This document shows, piece by piece, positions 9,191 through 18,185 of a stretch of DNA of 64,000 nt. The position numbers and the translations under genes were made by a program. The stretch's first letter is position 1; each line of letters begins with the position of its first letter. The notes beneath the pieces are model-generated. The model saw only the letters and a program-made list of their open reading frames with translations, was not told the DNA's origin and did no database searches. The DNA lies in the NCBI GenBank assembly GCA_028736075.1, contig CP117875.1:62001-126000 (forward strand), given 5' to 3'. The stretch is from Chryseobacterium sp. KACC 21268. GTDB lineage: Bacteria; Bacteroidota; Bacteroidia; Flavobacteriales; Weeksellaceae.

Positions 9191-10897
9191 TTACAAAATT
9201 ACTTTTTTAGAAGTAATTCCTTTTTCTGAAGTTATTTTTAGGATGTATACGCCTTTCAAGAATGCAGAAGCATTGATTCTGATTTCTTTTGAACTTTTGC
9301 CAGAAACTGAGTAAGCCAGTTTTCCAGAAGCATCATACACCTCAACTGCTGAAATGTTGTGATCCCCTTTTACCACTAAATCACCATTGTTTTTGTACAC
9401 CATTAATTCTTTAGCTTTAGAATTCTGAGTAGAAAGCACCGCGTTGCTGTAAAGAATGTCAAATCTGGTTTCATTCTCAGTACTCACAACATCACTTGAG
9501 AAAGTGTAGTAACCTTCCTGCAGATTGGTGATAGTTCCGGTTACGTTATCTTTTAAATAAATGGCTTTCGCATTACTTTTGAACACCCCATCCTTATCAT
9601 TAAGCGCAATCACACAATTACCCGCTTTTGAATTTTTAAATCCTAATTTAATATCATCAGAATCACTAATTGGCAATCCTCTAGCCTGGATCTGCAATTT
9701 ATTGGTTCCAATCACAGAATAAAACGCATCATTACCAAGAGAAAAGAGTGAAGAGTCATAATCTTCATCATAGTCATTGGTCGCTTCAGGAATATGTGCA
9801 ATTAAAATATTGTTTGCTACATTATTTGGATTGACTAATTTTAACCAATAGCGATCTAATACCTCTTCTGGTTCTTCTTCATCACCCTCCTCATCACCTT
9901 TCTTATTGTAGAAAATCGAGCTTGACGAAATAGAGGCTCTTACTGTATTAGCGAACTTTAGTGGTGCATTATTATACTTAGCTTGAACTATAAATCCTTG
10001 TCCTATTTCTGTATATTCGTTTGGTCTCAAACTAATTTCCTCTATATTCCCAGATAAATATGTGGGACCAACGCCTCCTACTCCACCAACATAAGTCGCA
10101 TAATTATTACCTGCATAAGTTGACCCCTGCTGAGTTTTCACTTCATTTAAGTTCGTCCAAAGCCACTGTTTGTTAAAGATAGTATTTTTATTTGCTGTTG
10201 AACTTGATAAAGATCTAAAAGAAATATTTGAAGCATACGGATTGCCTACCAAATTATAACCTTTGTCAATCCCTGGGCTTCTTTGTAATGTAACCGTTAT
10301 ATCTCCATTATTAGGAACTCCCACGAAATTAAACGTATCAGTAGTAAGCGTAGTGGGCGAATAAGCATCCTTCCCTCTAATTGCGTAACCAATTCCAGCT
10401 TCAAACACAGACAAAGCATTCAATCCTGCAGTTCCAAATTTATCATTAGCTTCATTATATCTGTAAATGAAATTTGTAGGTGTGCCTACGGAAAAATTGT
10501 AAAGATTTTGACCAATTACAGGAGAGCTCCAATAGTTATAGTCCTTTTGTTTAAGTTTTGCTATTTTCCGTACAATGGAAATTCCCGATCCCGAATATGT
10601 AGATCCATTTCTCTGAAGAAGTATTCCACCGTCATCAACTAGAACTGTTCCATTATTAATAAACTCATTAGCAATTATTAAGGAATATCCATCTGCTATA
10701 GAAAAAGTAGAACCTGAATTAATTGTTACTTTTCCAGCACTAACATTTCGAGCCAAATTATAATTTCCTGCAATTATTGCTTCTGTATTACCATTCGGCA
10801 CTCCATTTGACCAGGCCGAGCCATTCCAAATGGTTGTTTGTCCATTTATCATGATAGCATAAACTAAAATGACAAATAATATAAATTTGTTTCTCAT
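9191..10897 (-). CDS. Secreted protein with T9SS type A sorting domain
   Basis: A 568-aa exported protein. The start at MRNKFILFVILVYAIMING gives a signal peptide; the TTG upstream at 10921 lies within a -7 box. The N-terminal half has repeated short motifs (GSTFSIADGYSLIIANEF, NNGTVLVDDGG) like the beta-helix start of flavobacterial surface proteins. An acidic GDEEGDEEEPEE stretch lies near residue 340. The C-terminal ~80 residues (KELMVYKNNGDLVVKG ... ITSKKVIL) form a T9SS sorting domain. No catalytic domain is recognised; adhesin or structural roles are possible. Confidence 0.82.
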   Translation of the reverse strand: MRNKFILFVILVYAIMINGQTTIWNGSAWSNGVPNGNTEAIIAGNYNLARNVSAGKVTINSGSTFSIADGYSLIIANEFINNGTVLVDDGGILLQRNGSTYSGSGISIVRKIAKLKQKDYNYWSSPVIGQNLYNFSVGTPTNFIYRYNEANDKFGTAGLNALSVFEAGIGYAIRGKDAYSPTTLTTDTFNFVGVPNNGDITVTLQRSPGIDKGYNLVGNPYASNISFRSLSSSTANKNTIFNKQWLWTNLNEVKTQQGSTYAGNNYATYVGGVGGVGPTYLSGNIEEISLRPNEYTEIGQGFIVQAKYNNAPLKFANTVRASISSSSIFYNKKGDEEGDEEEPEEVLDRYWLKLVNPNNVANNILIAHIPEATNDYDEDYDSSLFSLGNDAFYSVIGTNKLQIQARGLPISDSDDIKLGFKNSKAGNCVIALNDKDGVFKSNAKAIYLKDNVTGTITNLQEGYYTFSSDVVSTENETRFDILYSNAVLSTQNSKAKELMVYKNNGDLVVKGDHNISAVEVYDASGKLAYSVSGKSSKEIRINASAFLKGVYILKITSEKGITSKKVIL

Positions 10898-10918
10898 AAC
10901 CCATAAATTTTCTAATTG

Positions 10919-10926
10919 CAAAATTA
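10919..10926 (-). promoter_or_regulatory. -7 box (TAATTTTG) of the T9SS cargo gene
   Basis: Exact TAnnTTTG on the minus strand, 21 nt before ATG 10897. Confidence 0.5.
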
Positions 10927-10996
10927 GAAAAAATAATGCTAATTATATGTTAAAAAATCATCAAAACATCGCAAAGCGACGTAGCGCTTATTATCA

Positions 10997-12175
10997 CTAA
11001 TTTTTATCACTACTGAATGAAGAGTGTTGAGAATCTAACAGAGAATTGTAATTATCCTTCAATAATTCCCAAATCAGCTGCTGTCTGTATGGTCCTATGC
11101 TTGAACGCGCAGCCTCCTGAAGCTCAGTATATAATGGGTAATTGGTCATTTTTTGCATTGCTGCCCGTACCGCACCCGTATTTTTTGGTGGAAATATCAA
11201 GCCGTTTTTTCCATCTGTAACAATCTCGTTGCAGCCATTGATATCAGATACCAGAGCTGGGAGCCCCATCGCCAGAGCCTGCAATACGACATTGGGAAAC
11301 CCCTCTCTATAACTGGGAAATACCAAGCAGTTGCTCAGTGCAAAGTAAGGTCTTACATCCTTCTGAAATCCAACAGATACAATCGCATCATTATTTTCTA
11401 TTTCATCCAAAGTCTCCTGAGACAATGGATCCAGTTCCTGCTCCAAAGGCCCGACGAGTAGAAGCTTAAGCGTTTGGGAGTTAGAGCCTTGAAGGTTTTT
11501 AAAGGCTAAAATCAGCTCATTCATACCTTTGTCTTTCACCAGTCTTCCGACGAAAACGAAGACAAAATCATTTTCGCCTATTTTAAGATCTTTTCTCAAT
11601 CTGTTTTTTGCATCCTTACTAAATAAGGCAGGATCAAATTGGCTGACGTCGATACCATTGGTACTCCCATTTCCAATCACCTGAAGTTTTTCCGGCTTAC
11701 CCAGCTTTTCTATGATAATAAAATCATACAATCCTTTGGAATTGGGATAGACATTGGTTGCACAATTATATGTGAACTTTTCTACGTGATTCAAAACTTT
11801 TCTTTTAAGTCCTGTCGCTTCCATTAATGGCAATCCTGCAACAGTATGCAGCCGGATTTTTACCCCTGCCAGCTTTGCTGCCATCATCCCAATCAGTCCG
11901 GCTTTTGGAGTGTGCGTGTGTACAATTTCCGGCTTTTCCTTTTTAATATACTGGTACATCTGCCAAAGTGATTTGAGATCCTGCAAGGGCGTAATCTTCC
12001 TTGTCATCTCAATTGAATATGTCTTAATTCCCAATTCTGTACCGACTCGATCGAGATATTCTTTGTCTGCCGAAATCGCTGTAACTTCAAAATACTGGTT
12101 CATAAAAGTCAACTGCCTGCCCAATAATTTTTCTACAGAAATCGGGACCGTTGTAATTCGGAAGAGCTTAGCCAT
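10997..12175 (-). CDS. Glycosyltransferase family 4
   Basis: A 392-aa GT-B enzyme, probably cytoplasmic and adding a sugar to a lipid-linked glycan. The N-terminal half has HTHTPKAGLIGMMAAKLAGVKIRLHTVAGLP; the C-terminal half has the nucleotide-sugar site FVGRLVKDKGMNELILAF and the EX7E-type motif PSYREGFPNVVLQALAMGLPAL. ATG 12175 is preferred because the TTG at 12193 lies in the -7 box. Although near the polysaccharide locus, it has its own promoter and is separated by the DUF6266 and HTH genes. Confidence 0.9.
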   Translation of the reverse strand: MAKLFRITTVPISVEKLLGRQLTFMNQYFEVTAISADKEYLDRVGTELGIKTYSIEMTRKITPLQDLKSLWQMYQYIKKEKPEIVHTHTPKAGLIGMMAAKLAGVKIRLHTVAGLPLMEATGLKRKVLNHVEKFTYNCATNVYPNSKGLYDFIIIEKLGKPEKLQVIGNGSTNGIDVSQFDPALFSKDAKNRLRKDLKIGENDFVFVFVGRLVKDKGMNELILAFKNLQGSNSQTLKLLLVGPLEQELDPLSQETLDEIENNDAIVSVGFQKDVRPYFALSNCLVFPSYREGFPNVVLQALAMGLPALVSDINGCNEIVTDGKNGLIFPPKNTGAVRAAMQKMTNYPLYTELQEAARSSIGPYRQQLIWELLKDNYNSLLDSQHSSFSSDKN

Positions 12176-12190
12176 TGGTGGATATTTTTG

Positions 12191-12198
12191 CAAATATA
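12191..12198 (-). promoter_or_regulatory. -7 box (TATATTTG) of the GT4 gene
   Basis: Exact TAnnTTTG on the minus strand, 15 nt before ATG 12175. Confidence 0.5.
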
Positions 12199-12280
12199 GG
12201 AAAAGGGCGGGAGGTTTTGAGGAAGGTTTTGGCGTGGGAGTGTTCTCTGGTTTTGAGCGTTGAGAAGATCAAATTAAAAT

Positions 12281-12299
12281 CCCATTCCAGAAGAATGGG
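12281..12299 (-). terminator. Intrinsic terminator after the DUF6266 gene
   Basis: CCCATTC at 12281-12287 pairs with GAATGGG at 12293-12299; on the minus strand a T-rich tail follows. Confidence 0.7.
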
Positions 12300-12347
12300 A
12301 CTTAAGCAAATGATCCAGACGAATGGTCGGAACATCTGTGATGCGCG

Positions 12348-12992
12348 TTACAGAATCACCACGCTGCCAGCATACGCCGATACTGAAGACTCTATCCCAT
12401 CCTGAGAACGGAATGCAATCCATACATGCACCTCCTTCCCTGACATGTATGGCGGTAGCGTCACCGTAAGAGTAGTGTCTGTCCGTTCGCCCAGGTTTTC
12501 TAAGAATACCGGACTTTTCTGCGATTCATCATAATACAGCAGCTGCAATTCGTCTGTCAGCCTGTCGGAATTGCCCCCTGCGTTATTGTACCACTCCACG
12601 GTCAAGCTTCCTACCGCTGCAGAGTCTATTCCGGTAGGAACAGCTGCCAACAGATTCCCATGTGAGAACTGAATTTCCGAAAAATCCGGTGTAATCGTCA
12701 TCAATGCAAAATCCAATTTGAACGCATTCAGCAAGTTGGTAATTGCCTGGTTGTAGCTGGACCTCATTCCCTGACGGTATCCAAAATACACCGATGCGTA
12801 GCCTTTGTACGGCAGGATGAAGTCGTAGCACTTTTTCATCCTTTCCTGAATTAGAAATTGCTTTGGAGATGGCGGCGTTGTTTTTTTACGCGGACGCACT
12901 CTCAAAATTTCGGTTCCGGCAACGTTTGCCACAACAAGTCGTCCAGTTCTACCGCTGGATCCTGACAATAAAGAATCATTTAATTTTCCCAT
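12348..12992 (-). CDS. DUF6266 family protein
   Basis: A 214-aa protein of a family found mainly in Flavobacteriia and often present in many copies per genome. The N-terminus MGKLNDSLLSGSSGRTGRLV with a basic RPRKKTTPPSP segment is typical, followed by a KKCYDFILPYKGYASVYFGYRQG block. The C-terminal half looks like an immunoglobulin-like beta domain (TLTVTLPPYMSGKEVHVWIAF). There is no signal peptide and no known function. The codon use and base composition look richer in GC than its neighbours. The 11-bp phased array lies about 100 bp upstream of its start. Confidence 0.72.
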   Translation of the reverse strand: MGKLNDSLLSGSSGRTGRLVVANVAGTEILRVRPRKKTTPPSPKQFLIQERMKKCYDFILPYKGYASVYFGYRQGMRSSYNQAITNLLNAFKLDFALMTITPDFSEIQFSHGNLLAAVPTGIDSAAVGSLTVEWYNNAGGNSDRLTDELQLLYYDESQKSPVFLENLGERTDTTLTVTLPPYMSGKEVHVWIAFRSQDGIESSVSAYAGSVVIL

Positions 12993-13095
12993 GATATTAA
13001 TTTTACGGGGTTAAACATGTCAAAGGTAAACTGCCGGTCTAACGGTTTTGCTACAGCTTCCGAAATTTGCCGAAACTTTCCGCTTTATCATTCTT

Positions 13096-13186
13096 TCGAT
13101 AGGCTTTCTATAGGCTCGCTATAGGGTTTGGATAGGCTTTCTATAGGCTCGGGATAGGCTTTCTATAGGGTTTTTATAGGCTGGAA
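13096..13186. repeat. Eight ATAGG boxes at exact 11-bp spacing
   Basis: ATAGG begins at 13099, 13110, 13121, 13132, 13143, 13154, 13165 and 13176. The intervening six bases alternate among CTTTCT, CTCGCT, GTTTGG, CTCGGG and GTTTTT. The array lies between the divergent DUF6266 and HTH genes. The rest of 12993-13379 holds no gene that I can support. Confidence 0.9.
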
Positions 13187-13379
13187 GGTTTCTTGTTGTA
13201 GGGATGAAACTGGTGGGATTGGAAGTGAAATCCATTTGTTGGATCTCTAAAAATCTGTTATTAAAGCTGTCGCTGCCTGGATCTATCAATCATTGTAAAA
13301 AAAAGCACAGAATACGGAAAACCGTAAAATTTTTCTGATTGCATTTATTAATTTGGTTTCAAATAAAACACAAACCATT

Positions 13380-13661
13380 ATGAAACAATTTTCGCTTTTC
13401 AGTGAGAGCCAAATCAATGAATGGATTATGGCCCTCAAACAAATCATTGAAAATATTCTGAGCCAAGGCATCCAGCTCGACCGCAAAATGCTGATGACCG
13501 AAAAAGAGGTTGCCCAGCTCCTGAGAGTGAGTGAACGGACGATGCGCACTTACCGCCATCAAAACTATTTTCATCACATTAAAATTGAGGGCAACGTCTT
13601 TTATCTGCAATTCATCCTTTTTTTGGATTTGATTATTCTGAGTTTGGAGAGTGGTGGGTAG
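13380..13661 (+). CDS. Small helix-turn-helix domain protein
   Basis: A 93-aa protein. Residues ~40-80 (LMTEKEVAQLLRVSERTMRTYRHQNYFHHIKIEGNVFYL, described here as one block) read as an HTH_17/MerR-like winged helix, the excisionase-type fold common in Bacteroidota accessory DNA. The C-terminus is hydrophobic (FILFLDLIILSLE), which is unusual for a soluble regulator and may mark a decayed end. ATG 13380 is used rather than the TTG at 13353. It stands alone, beyond the phased array that could be its binding region. Confidence 0.6.
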   Translation: MKQFSLFSESQINEWIMALKQIIENILSQGIQLDRKMLMTEKEVAQLLRVSERTMRTYRHQNYFHHIKIEGNVFYLQFILFLDLIILSLESGG

Positions 13662-13709
13662 GTTGGGGTTGAAGGTTGGAAGATGGAGGATGGAAGTTGG
13701 GAGATGGAA

Positions 13710-13751
13710 AGTGAAAATTTTTGCCCCGACCCTAAAGGTAGAATTTTCACT
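13710..13751. repeat. Palindromic intergenic element, CCCTAAAGG core
   Basis: AGTGAAAATT at 13710-13719 pairs with AATTTTCACT at 13742-13751 around a GCCCCGACCCTAAAGG core. It belongs to the same family as the elements at 37196-37394 and 37836-38029, with different arms. Confidence 0.75.
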
Positions 13752-13788
13752 GGGGATTGGGAGGTTGTGACTTTGTTGAATTATGTGA

Positions 13789-14898
13789 TTATGCCTGATC
13801 TTTGGATGGTGGTGTTTTAATCTGGTTTATGAGCTGGAGGGCTGCTATTAACAGGAATGGCATGTACATTATTTTTGTGCGGACAAAGATGCCGAGGCAT
13901 GAGTAGCGTTGTATAAAAAATAGGGATGATACCAGGAAGAATCCGATGGCGATCCGGCTGAATGTATTCAGATTGACTTTTTTGTAATGGCGGATATAAT
14001 TGTACAAGGCAAAAATTAAAATTAGCACTACGAAGAGGTTTTCTACGCTTAGTATTACTTGCAACCACGATTGTGCATCGGCAAAGAACGGCCGAAAATT
14101 GAGTGCAAAAAATCTTTCGATCCAATTGTAATCTATCATTGGGACATAAGACCCTGCTCTTTTGAATGCTATTAATGATGCATTGTTGCGTTTCAAAATG
14201 TAGGCGATATCCCAGGGATTTCTGTTTAGCAGCCGCATTGTCATTAGATATAAACCTAAGACAGAAAGGAATGCTCCTAAAATCAGTGCGTATTTCTTAA
14301 ATGTCCATTTTCTATTGGCGGTTATTGTCGTTGAAACGATTGCTATTACGAGAAACATTGTTACGTGCGGTCGGATAAGTACTAACAGTAGCCAGCCCAC
14401 CACATATTTGATAGTAGCAAACCTTTTTTCTGAATGTTTTATGATGATCCATGTGGTAGCAAGCAATATCAATGGCTCTTTGCCTATGATGGCTGTCCAG
14501 AAATGTAAGTTTGGAAGAAGCACTATCAACATTAGCAGGTAACGGTTCCATCTATCAGACCCGGTTATCTTTCTGTCGGCAAAGCTGTAGAGCTCATAGA
14601 TTGCATAATAACCTACAAGACTGTGCAGGACAAAGCCTGCCCATAATGGCAATTGCAAAAATTCTGAAAAAGGATAGTTGATCCATTTGATTACATCGGT
14701 TCCCACATTCAGATAGTACGCCCAATCTTCTGTTAAATTCCAATATCTGAGGGCGTCCCCCTGATGTTTGAGGATATATTGCCATGCTATCCCTGCAAAG
14801 CATAGGTGGTAAAATAGCAGAAAAACTGGAAATATAAAGCCTTTTTTCTCAGAGGCTTTACTCATGTTCTTTTCAGAAATTCTACGCCAATACTCCAT
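13789..14898 (-). CDS. Polymerase-like polytopic membrane protein (putative Wzy, copy 2)
   Basis: A 369-aa protein with about ten predicted helices. It shares LPNLHFWTAIIGKEPLIL and a later LIRPHVTMFLV block with the upstream 394-aa protein (LPNLHFWSAGVGKDTTLF and AIRPHIALFLL), so the two are paralogues. Polytopic proteins with a conserved RPH loop in this context are candidates for O-antigen/exopolysaccharide polymerases; that function is inferred from position, since such enzymes have little sequence conservation. It is the last gene of the leftward operon, 20 bp after its paralogue. The start could also be the internal Met at 14865. Confidence 0.6.
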   Translation of the reverse strand: MEYWRRISEKNMSKASEKKGFIFPVFLLFYHLCFAGIAWQYILKHQGDALRYWNLTEDWAYYLNVGTDVIKWINYPFSEFLQLPLWAGFVLHSLVGYYAIYELYSFADRKITGSDRWNRYLLMLIVLLPNLHFWTAIIGKEPLILLATTWIIIKHSEKRFATIKYVVGWLLLVLIRPHVTMFLVIAIVSTTITANRKWTFKKYALILGAFLSVLGLYLMTMRLLNRNPWDIAYILKRNNASLIAFKRAGSYVPMIDYNWIERFFALNFRPFFADAQSWLQVILSVENLFVVLILIFALYNYIRHYKKVNLNTFSRIAIGFFLVSSLFFIQRYSCLGIFVRTKIMYMPFLLIAALQLINQIKTPPSKDQA

Positions 14899-14918
14899 TT
14901 TTTCAAAATTTAAATGAT

Positions 14919-16103
14919 TTATTTGGCTTTTGGTTTTATCTTAGGCAGCATTCTCTGACTTCTAATTTTCTGTTGCTGATAGGAAAAGATCCACATCATG
15001 TAGATAATCAGACCCGGAAGGAACATATTCCTCATTCGGATCATAATACCGACATTCCCCAGAGATTGTGAAAAAGCAAGAGTGCCTACTATGAGGAAAA
15101 ACACTAAACCTTTTATTACAAACGGCGCTGCTTTGAACGCTGCTATTGGATCTGTGCGTATTGCTTTGACGAAGACAATCACCAATATCAAATTTTCAAG
15201 GGATGCTATTAAACCGTTGATATTACGCACATCAAAAAAAAATGGTCTAAACCAAAATGTTAATACTTTAAGTGGAAATGGGTATGATGAAATATCAATT
15301 GCTGAGCCTGTACTGGCTCTGCTTAAAAGGTCTGCTTTTCCTGCTGCAAATTTATCAAATCCATCTGCCGAAGCCTCCTCAATTTTAGCAAATTCCATCA
15401 CACTTGGTAAAATGGCGATTCCAATCCCGATCATTACTGCTGAAAACAAAAATCTTTGAAATCCTGAAACCTTGCCTCCCAAAACATATGCTAGACCAAA
15501 TCCTACTAACAGAAATAATGCGATATGCGGTCTAATAGCCATTGACAATGATAAAGCTATCACAATTAAAAGAATTCTCTTAAAAGGCTTCATCAATCCG
15601 TAAGTAAACATTCCAATGCACAGGAAAAGTGTCGTATCCTTCCCTACTCCGGCACTCCAAAAATGAAGATTAGGCAGAAAGAATATCAGCGGAAAAAGGA
15701 TGTAGCCACTAATAACAGAATTATAAGGAACATTTTTAACCGCAACTACGTAAAAAAAGGTCAACCCAAAAAATCCAAACATTGAGAATAATAACGTATT
15801 TGATAAATACGACATTCCCAGTAGATTTGAAAACGGAAAATTTAAGGCATTCATAAACATTGTCCCCTCACCATTAAACAAGCCTTCTTTAAAAGTCTCG
15901 AAAGCGTAGTTTTTAGGTGTTCGCCAATAACCCACTGCGTCACCTAAGATGAAAAAACAGTAATATGCCCCCATTAATAGATGAAAAAAAAACAGCCTCT
16001 TGAGCATTATTTCATCGTTATCAGAAATGTCATTCCTAAAAATATTAATGAAACCGAGACCCAACATAATAATAATTGGGATGTAAATGACATCAAGCAA
16101 CAT
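14919..16103 (-). CDS. Polymerase-like polytopic membrane protein (putative Wzy, copy 1)
   Basis: A 394-aa protein with about eleven predicted helices, related to the next gene downstream. A large periplasmic stretch around residues 225-270 (IEEASADGFDKFAAGKADLLSRAS) lies between helices, as in Wzy polymerases. The C-terminus is strongly basic (KIRSQRMLPKIKPKAK) and cytosolic by the positive-inside rule. The start overlaps the end of the upstream acyltransferase gene by 11 bp, indicating translational coupling. Polymerase function is inferred from topology and locus. Confidence 0.62.
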   Translation of the reverse strand: MLLDVIYIPIIIMLGLGFINIFRNDISDNDEIMLKRLFFFHLLMGAYYCFFILGDAVGYWRTPKNYAFETFKEGLFNGEGTMFMNALNFPFSNLLGMSYLSNTLLFSMFGFFGLTFFYVVAVKNVPYNSVISGYILFPLIFFLPNLHFWSAGVGKDTTLFLCIGMFTYGLMKPFKRILLIVIALSLSMAIRPHIALFLLVGFGLAYVLGGKVSGFQRFLFSAVMIGIGIAILPSVMEFAKIEEASADGFDKFAAGKADLLSRASTGSAIDISSYPFPLKVLTFWFRPFFFDVRNINGLIASLENLILVIVFVKAIRTDPIAAFKAAPFVIKGLVFFLIVGTLAFSQSLGNVGIMIRMRNMFLPGLIIYMMWIFSYQQQKIRSQRMLPKIKPKAK

Positions 16104-17127
16104 AAATATCGAGTTTACTTTTTATTACCGCGATAATTTTCTTTTCAAAAATCAAATAGTAAATGTAACTGGTGAGCACGATTACAAATATCACTGTAAA
16201 GAATTCGGCAAAAATAATGAATTGCGAGTCATTTTTTGGAAAAAACCTTACCAACATACTTTGCATAGGATTATGCAAAAGGTATAAGGAGTAACTGGAA
16301 TTCCCCATCAACATAAATATATTTCTAGTACTTATTTTTTTATTCCAATACGATACACCGAGAAATACGAATAGAGATGCGGAGAGTACAAATATCAGAT
16401 TTTGAAAAAATGGAAATAGATTAATGTTTAAATATTTTATTACCAGAAAACTAAGAAATCCTAGCACTGATGCGGAAAAAACATAATAATATTTGGTTTT
16501 AAAATTATACTTAACTAGATAAGCCACTAAAACACCAATGATAAATTCGAGATTGTACATACTAAAAATCACTTTCATGAATGGATGGCTAAGATCCATC
16601 TTAATTAATGCGGCTGTCATAATTCCTATAATCCAGATACCCAGGAAGTAGAACCAGCCCTTTTTCCAAAAGAAATTGAGAGAGAATACGAAATAAAAAA
16701 ACATCTCAAATATTAAAGTCCATGCCACTGATAATGCAGGATTGCCATGCGGAATCAAAGTGAGTGATGTAAGCAGACTCATAGACCGGTCTGATCCGCT
16801 TACACTGGGAAGAGCATAGTAGAGTGCCAACATTGCTATAGAAATTGGAAGATAGGGAATATAAACCCGAATAATTCTATTGAAAGCGTACTTCTTAAAA
16901 TACCCTCCATCTCCTCTGTACTTAAACGTAGTATAAGTGATAATAAAACCAGAGAGAACAAAGAAAAAATCAACCCCCAACTTTCCTATTTTCGCAATAA
17001 AAGCTAAAACTGGAATATCAAGATTATTAAAATGGGCAAAGGAAGCATAAGTATGATGAATAACAACCAATAATGCTGCTATTCCCCTATAAATCTGTAG
17101 AATATCAAAGTACTTTTTTTGCTCCAT
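16093..17127 (-). CDS. Acyltransferase 3 family (OafA/YrhL-like) membrane protein
   Basis: A 344-aa protein with about ten helices. It opens with FDILQIYRGIAALLVVIHHTYASF, the acyltransferase-3 signature with the catalytic-type histidine pair, and has VDFFFVLSGFIITY shortly after. These enzymes transfer acetyl or other acyl groups to glycans across the inner membrane. The ATG at 17127 overlaps the TAA of the upstream glycosyltransferase by one base, which decides the start over the in-frame codon at 17154. Probable role: O-acetylation of the locus polysaccharide. Confidence 0.87.
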   Translation of the reverse strand: MEQKKYFDILQIYRGIAALLVVIHHTYASFAHFNNLDIPVLAFIAKIGKLGVDFFFVLSGFIITYTTFKYRGDGGYFKKYAFNRIIRVYIPYLPISIAMLALYYALPSVSGSDRSMSLLTSLTLIPHGNPALSVAWTLIFEMFFYFVFSLNFFWKKGWFYFLGIWIIGIMTAALIKMDLSHPFMKVIFSMYNLEFIIGVLVAYLVKYNFKTKYYYVFSASVLGFLSFLVIKYLNINLFPFFQNLIFVLSASLFVFLGVSYWNKKISTRNIFMLMGNSSYSLYLLHNPMQSMLVRFFPKNDSQFIIFAEFFTVIFVIVLTSYIYYLIFEKKIIAVIKSKLDIYVA

Positions 17128-18185
17128 TATTGTTTTATTATGACTTCTCCCCAACTTTCTGCTGTGACTTGAATACAGTATTTATCTTCTACTAATTTTC
17201 TCGCAGCATGTCCCATCTCATTTCTCATTTGAGAATTATTTTTCAGAAAAAGGATTTTCTCAATCCATTCATCTTTAAGTTTTGCAATAAATCCTGTTTC
17301 ATTATCAATACAAACTTCTTTGTTCATTCCCACATCAGAAGCCACCCCCGGAATTCCGCAGGCCGCATACTGAATCAATTTGTAGGCACATTTCCCTTTT
17401 TCCCATTCAGAATCCTGGAGCGGCATAATTCCAACATCCATCTTCAGTATTTCGGGAACTTCTGTATTTTCTGTCCACTGGATGTATTTTACGTTTTCTC
17501 CCAAATCCATATCCTCTGTAATCCCAACGATATGGAAATGAATATCTGAATCCTGATTTTGTAATTCTTTGATCCATTCTTTGCATGGCAGAAGGTGTTT
17601 TTCGAATGTTGTCTTTGTACCAATCCAGCCTACTACAAATTTCTCAAAATCTGATTTTTGTTTCAGTGGATATCGGTCCAAATCGATGACCGTTGGAATA
17701 ATCTGTATTTTTTCTGCACCCGATCTGGATGCATATTCTGCTAAATATCCATTCCCTGCCACGACGATTTCGCTATAACGCATGACCTGAGCAATTTTAT
17801 TCCTTAGAAATTTCTTAATTACAGGATTTGAACTCTGATCATAATTGTGAAAAATAGCATCGTCATAATCCACAATGTATTTAACGCCAGACGCCTTTAA
17901 TATCCATTCTGCAAAAGCTGGCAGGAACGGAAAAATTTCTTTTTCGATAACCACCTTATCGTATTTCCAGACTGAAAACAACAGAAAAAATCTTCTTAAA
18001 TACGATTTTAAAACTGCGCTGATGTTTTTTTTTCCGGCGTAAAAATCTTTCAGATAGGCTTCATCAAAAAAAGGTTTTACAACAGCCTGCATCCCTGCTG
18101 CTTCCAAATAAGGAAAATACTGGTAGCTGCGCATTCTGCTGCTGCCTGCCATTCTTGTATATTTGGTGAGGTATAGGATTTTCAT
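17127..18185 (-). CDS. Glycosyltransferase (GT-B, family 4-like)
   Basis: A 352-aa cytoplasmic glycosyltransferase. The N-terminus MKILYLTKYTRMAGSSRMRSYQYFPYL is the acceptor-side Rossmann start, YIVDYDDAIFHNYD follows, and the C-terminal donor site has VVGWIGTKTTFEKHL and KCAYKLIQYAACGIPGVASDVGMN. The sequence is more divergent than the other GT4 proteins here. It is coupled by one-base overlaps to the genes on both sides. Sugar specificity cannot be read. Confidence 0.83.
   Translation of the reverse strand: MKILYLTKYTRMAGSSRMRSYQYFPYLEAAGMQAVVKPFFDEAYLKDFYAGKKNISAVLKSYLRRFFLLFSVWKYDKVVIEKEIFPFLPAFAEWILKASGVKYIVDYDDAIFHNYDQSSNPVIKKFLRNKIAQVMRYSEIVVAGNGYLAEYASRSGAEKIQIIPTVIDLDRYPLKQKSDFEKFVVGWIGTKTTFEKHLLPCKEWIKELQNQDSDIHFHIVGITEDMDLGENVKYIQWTENTEVPEILKMDVGIMPLQDSEWEKGKCAYKLIQYAACGIPGVASDVGMNKEVCIDNETGFIAKLKDEWIEKILFLKNNSQMRNEMGHAARKLVEDKYCIQVTAESWGEVIIKQ

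Noticed and set aside
13099-13180. CRISPR-like array
   Set aside because: The period is only 11 bp, far too short for repeats and spacers, and there are no cas genes.
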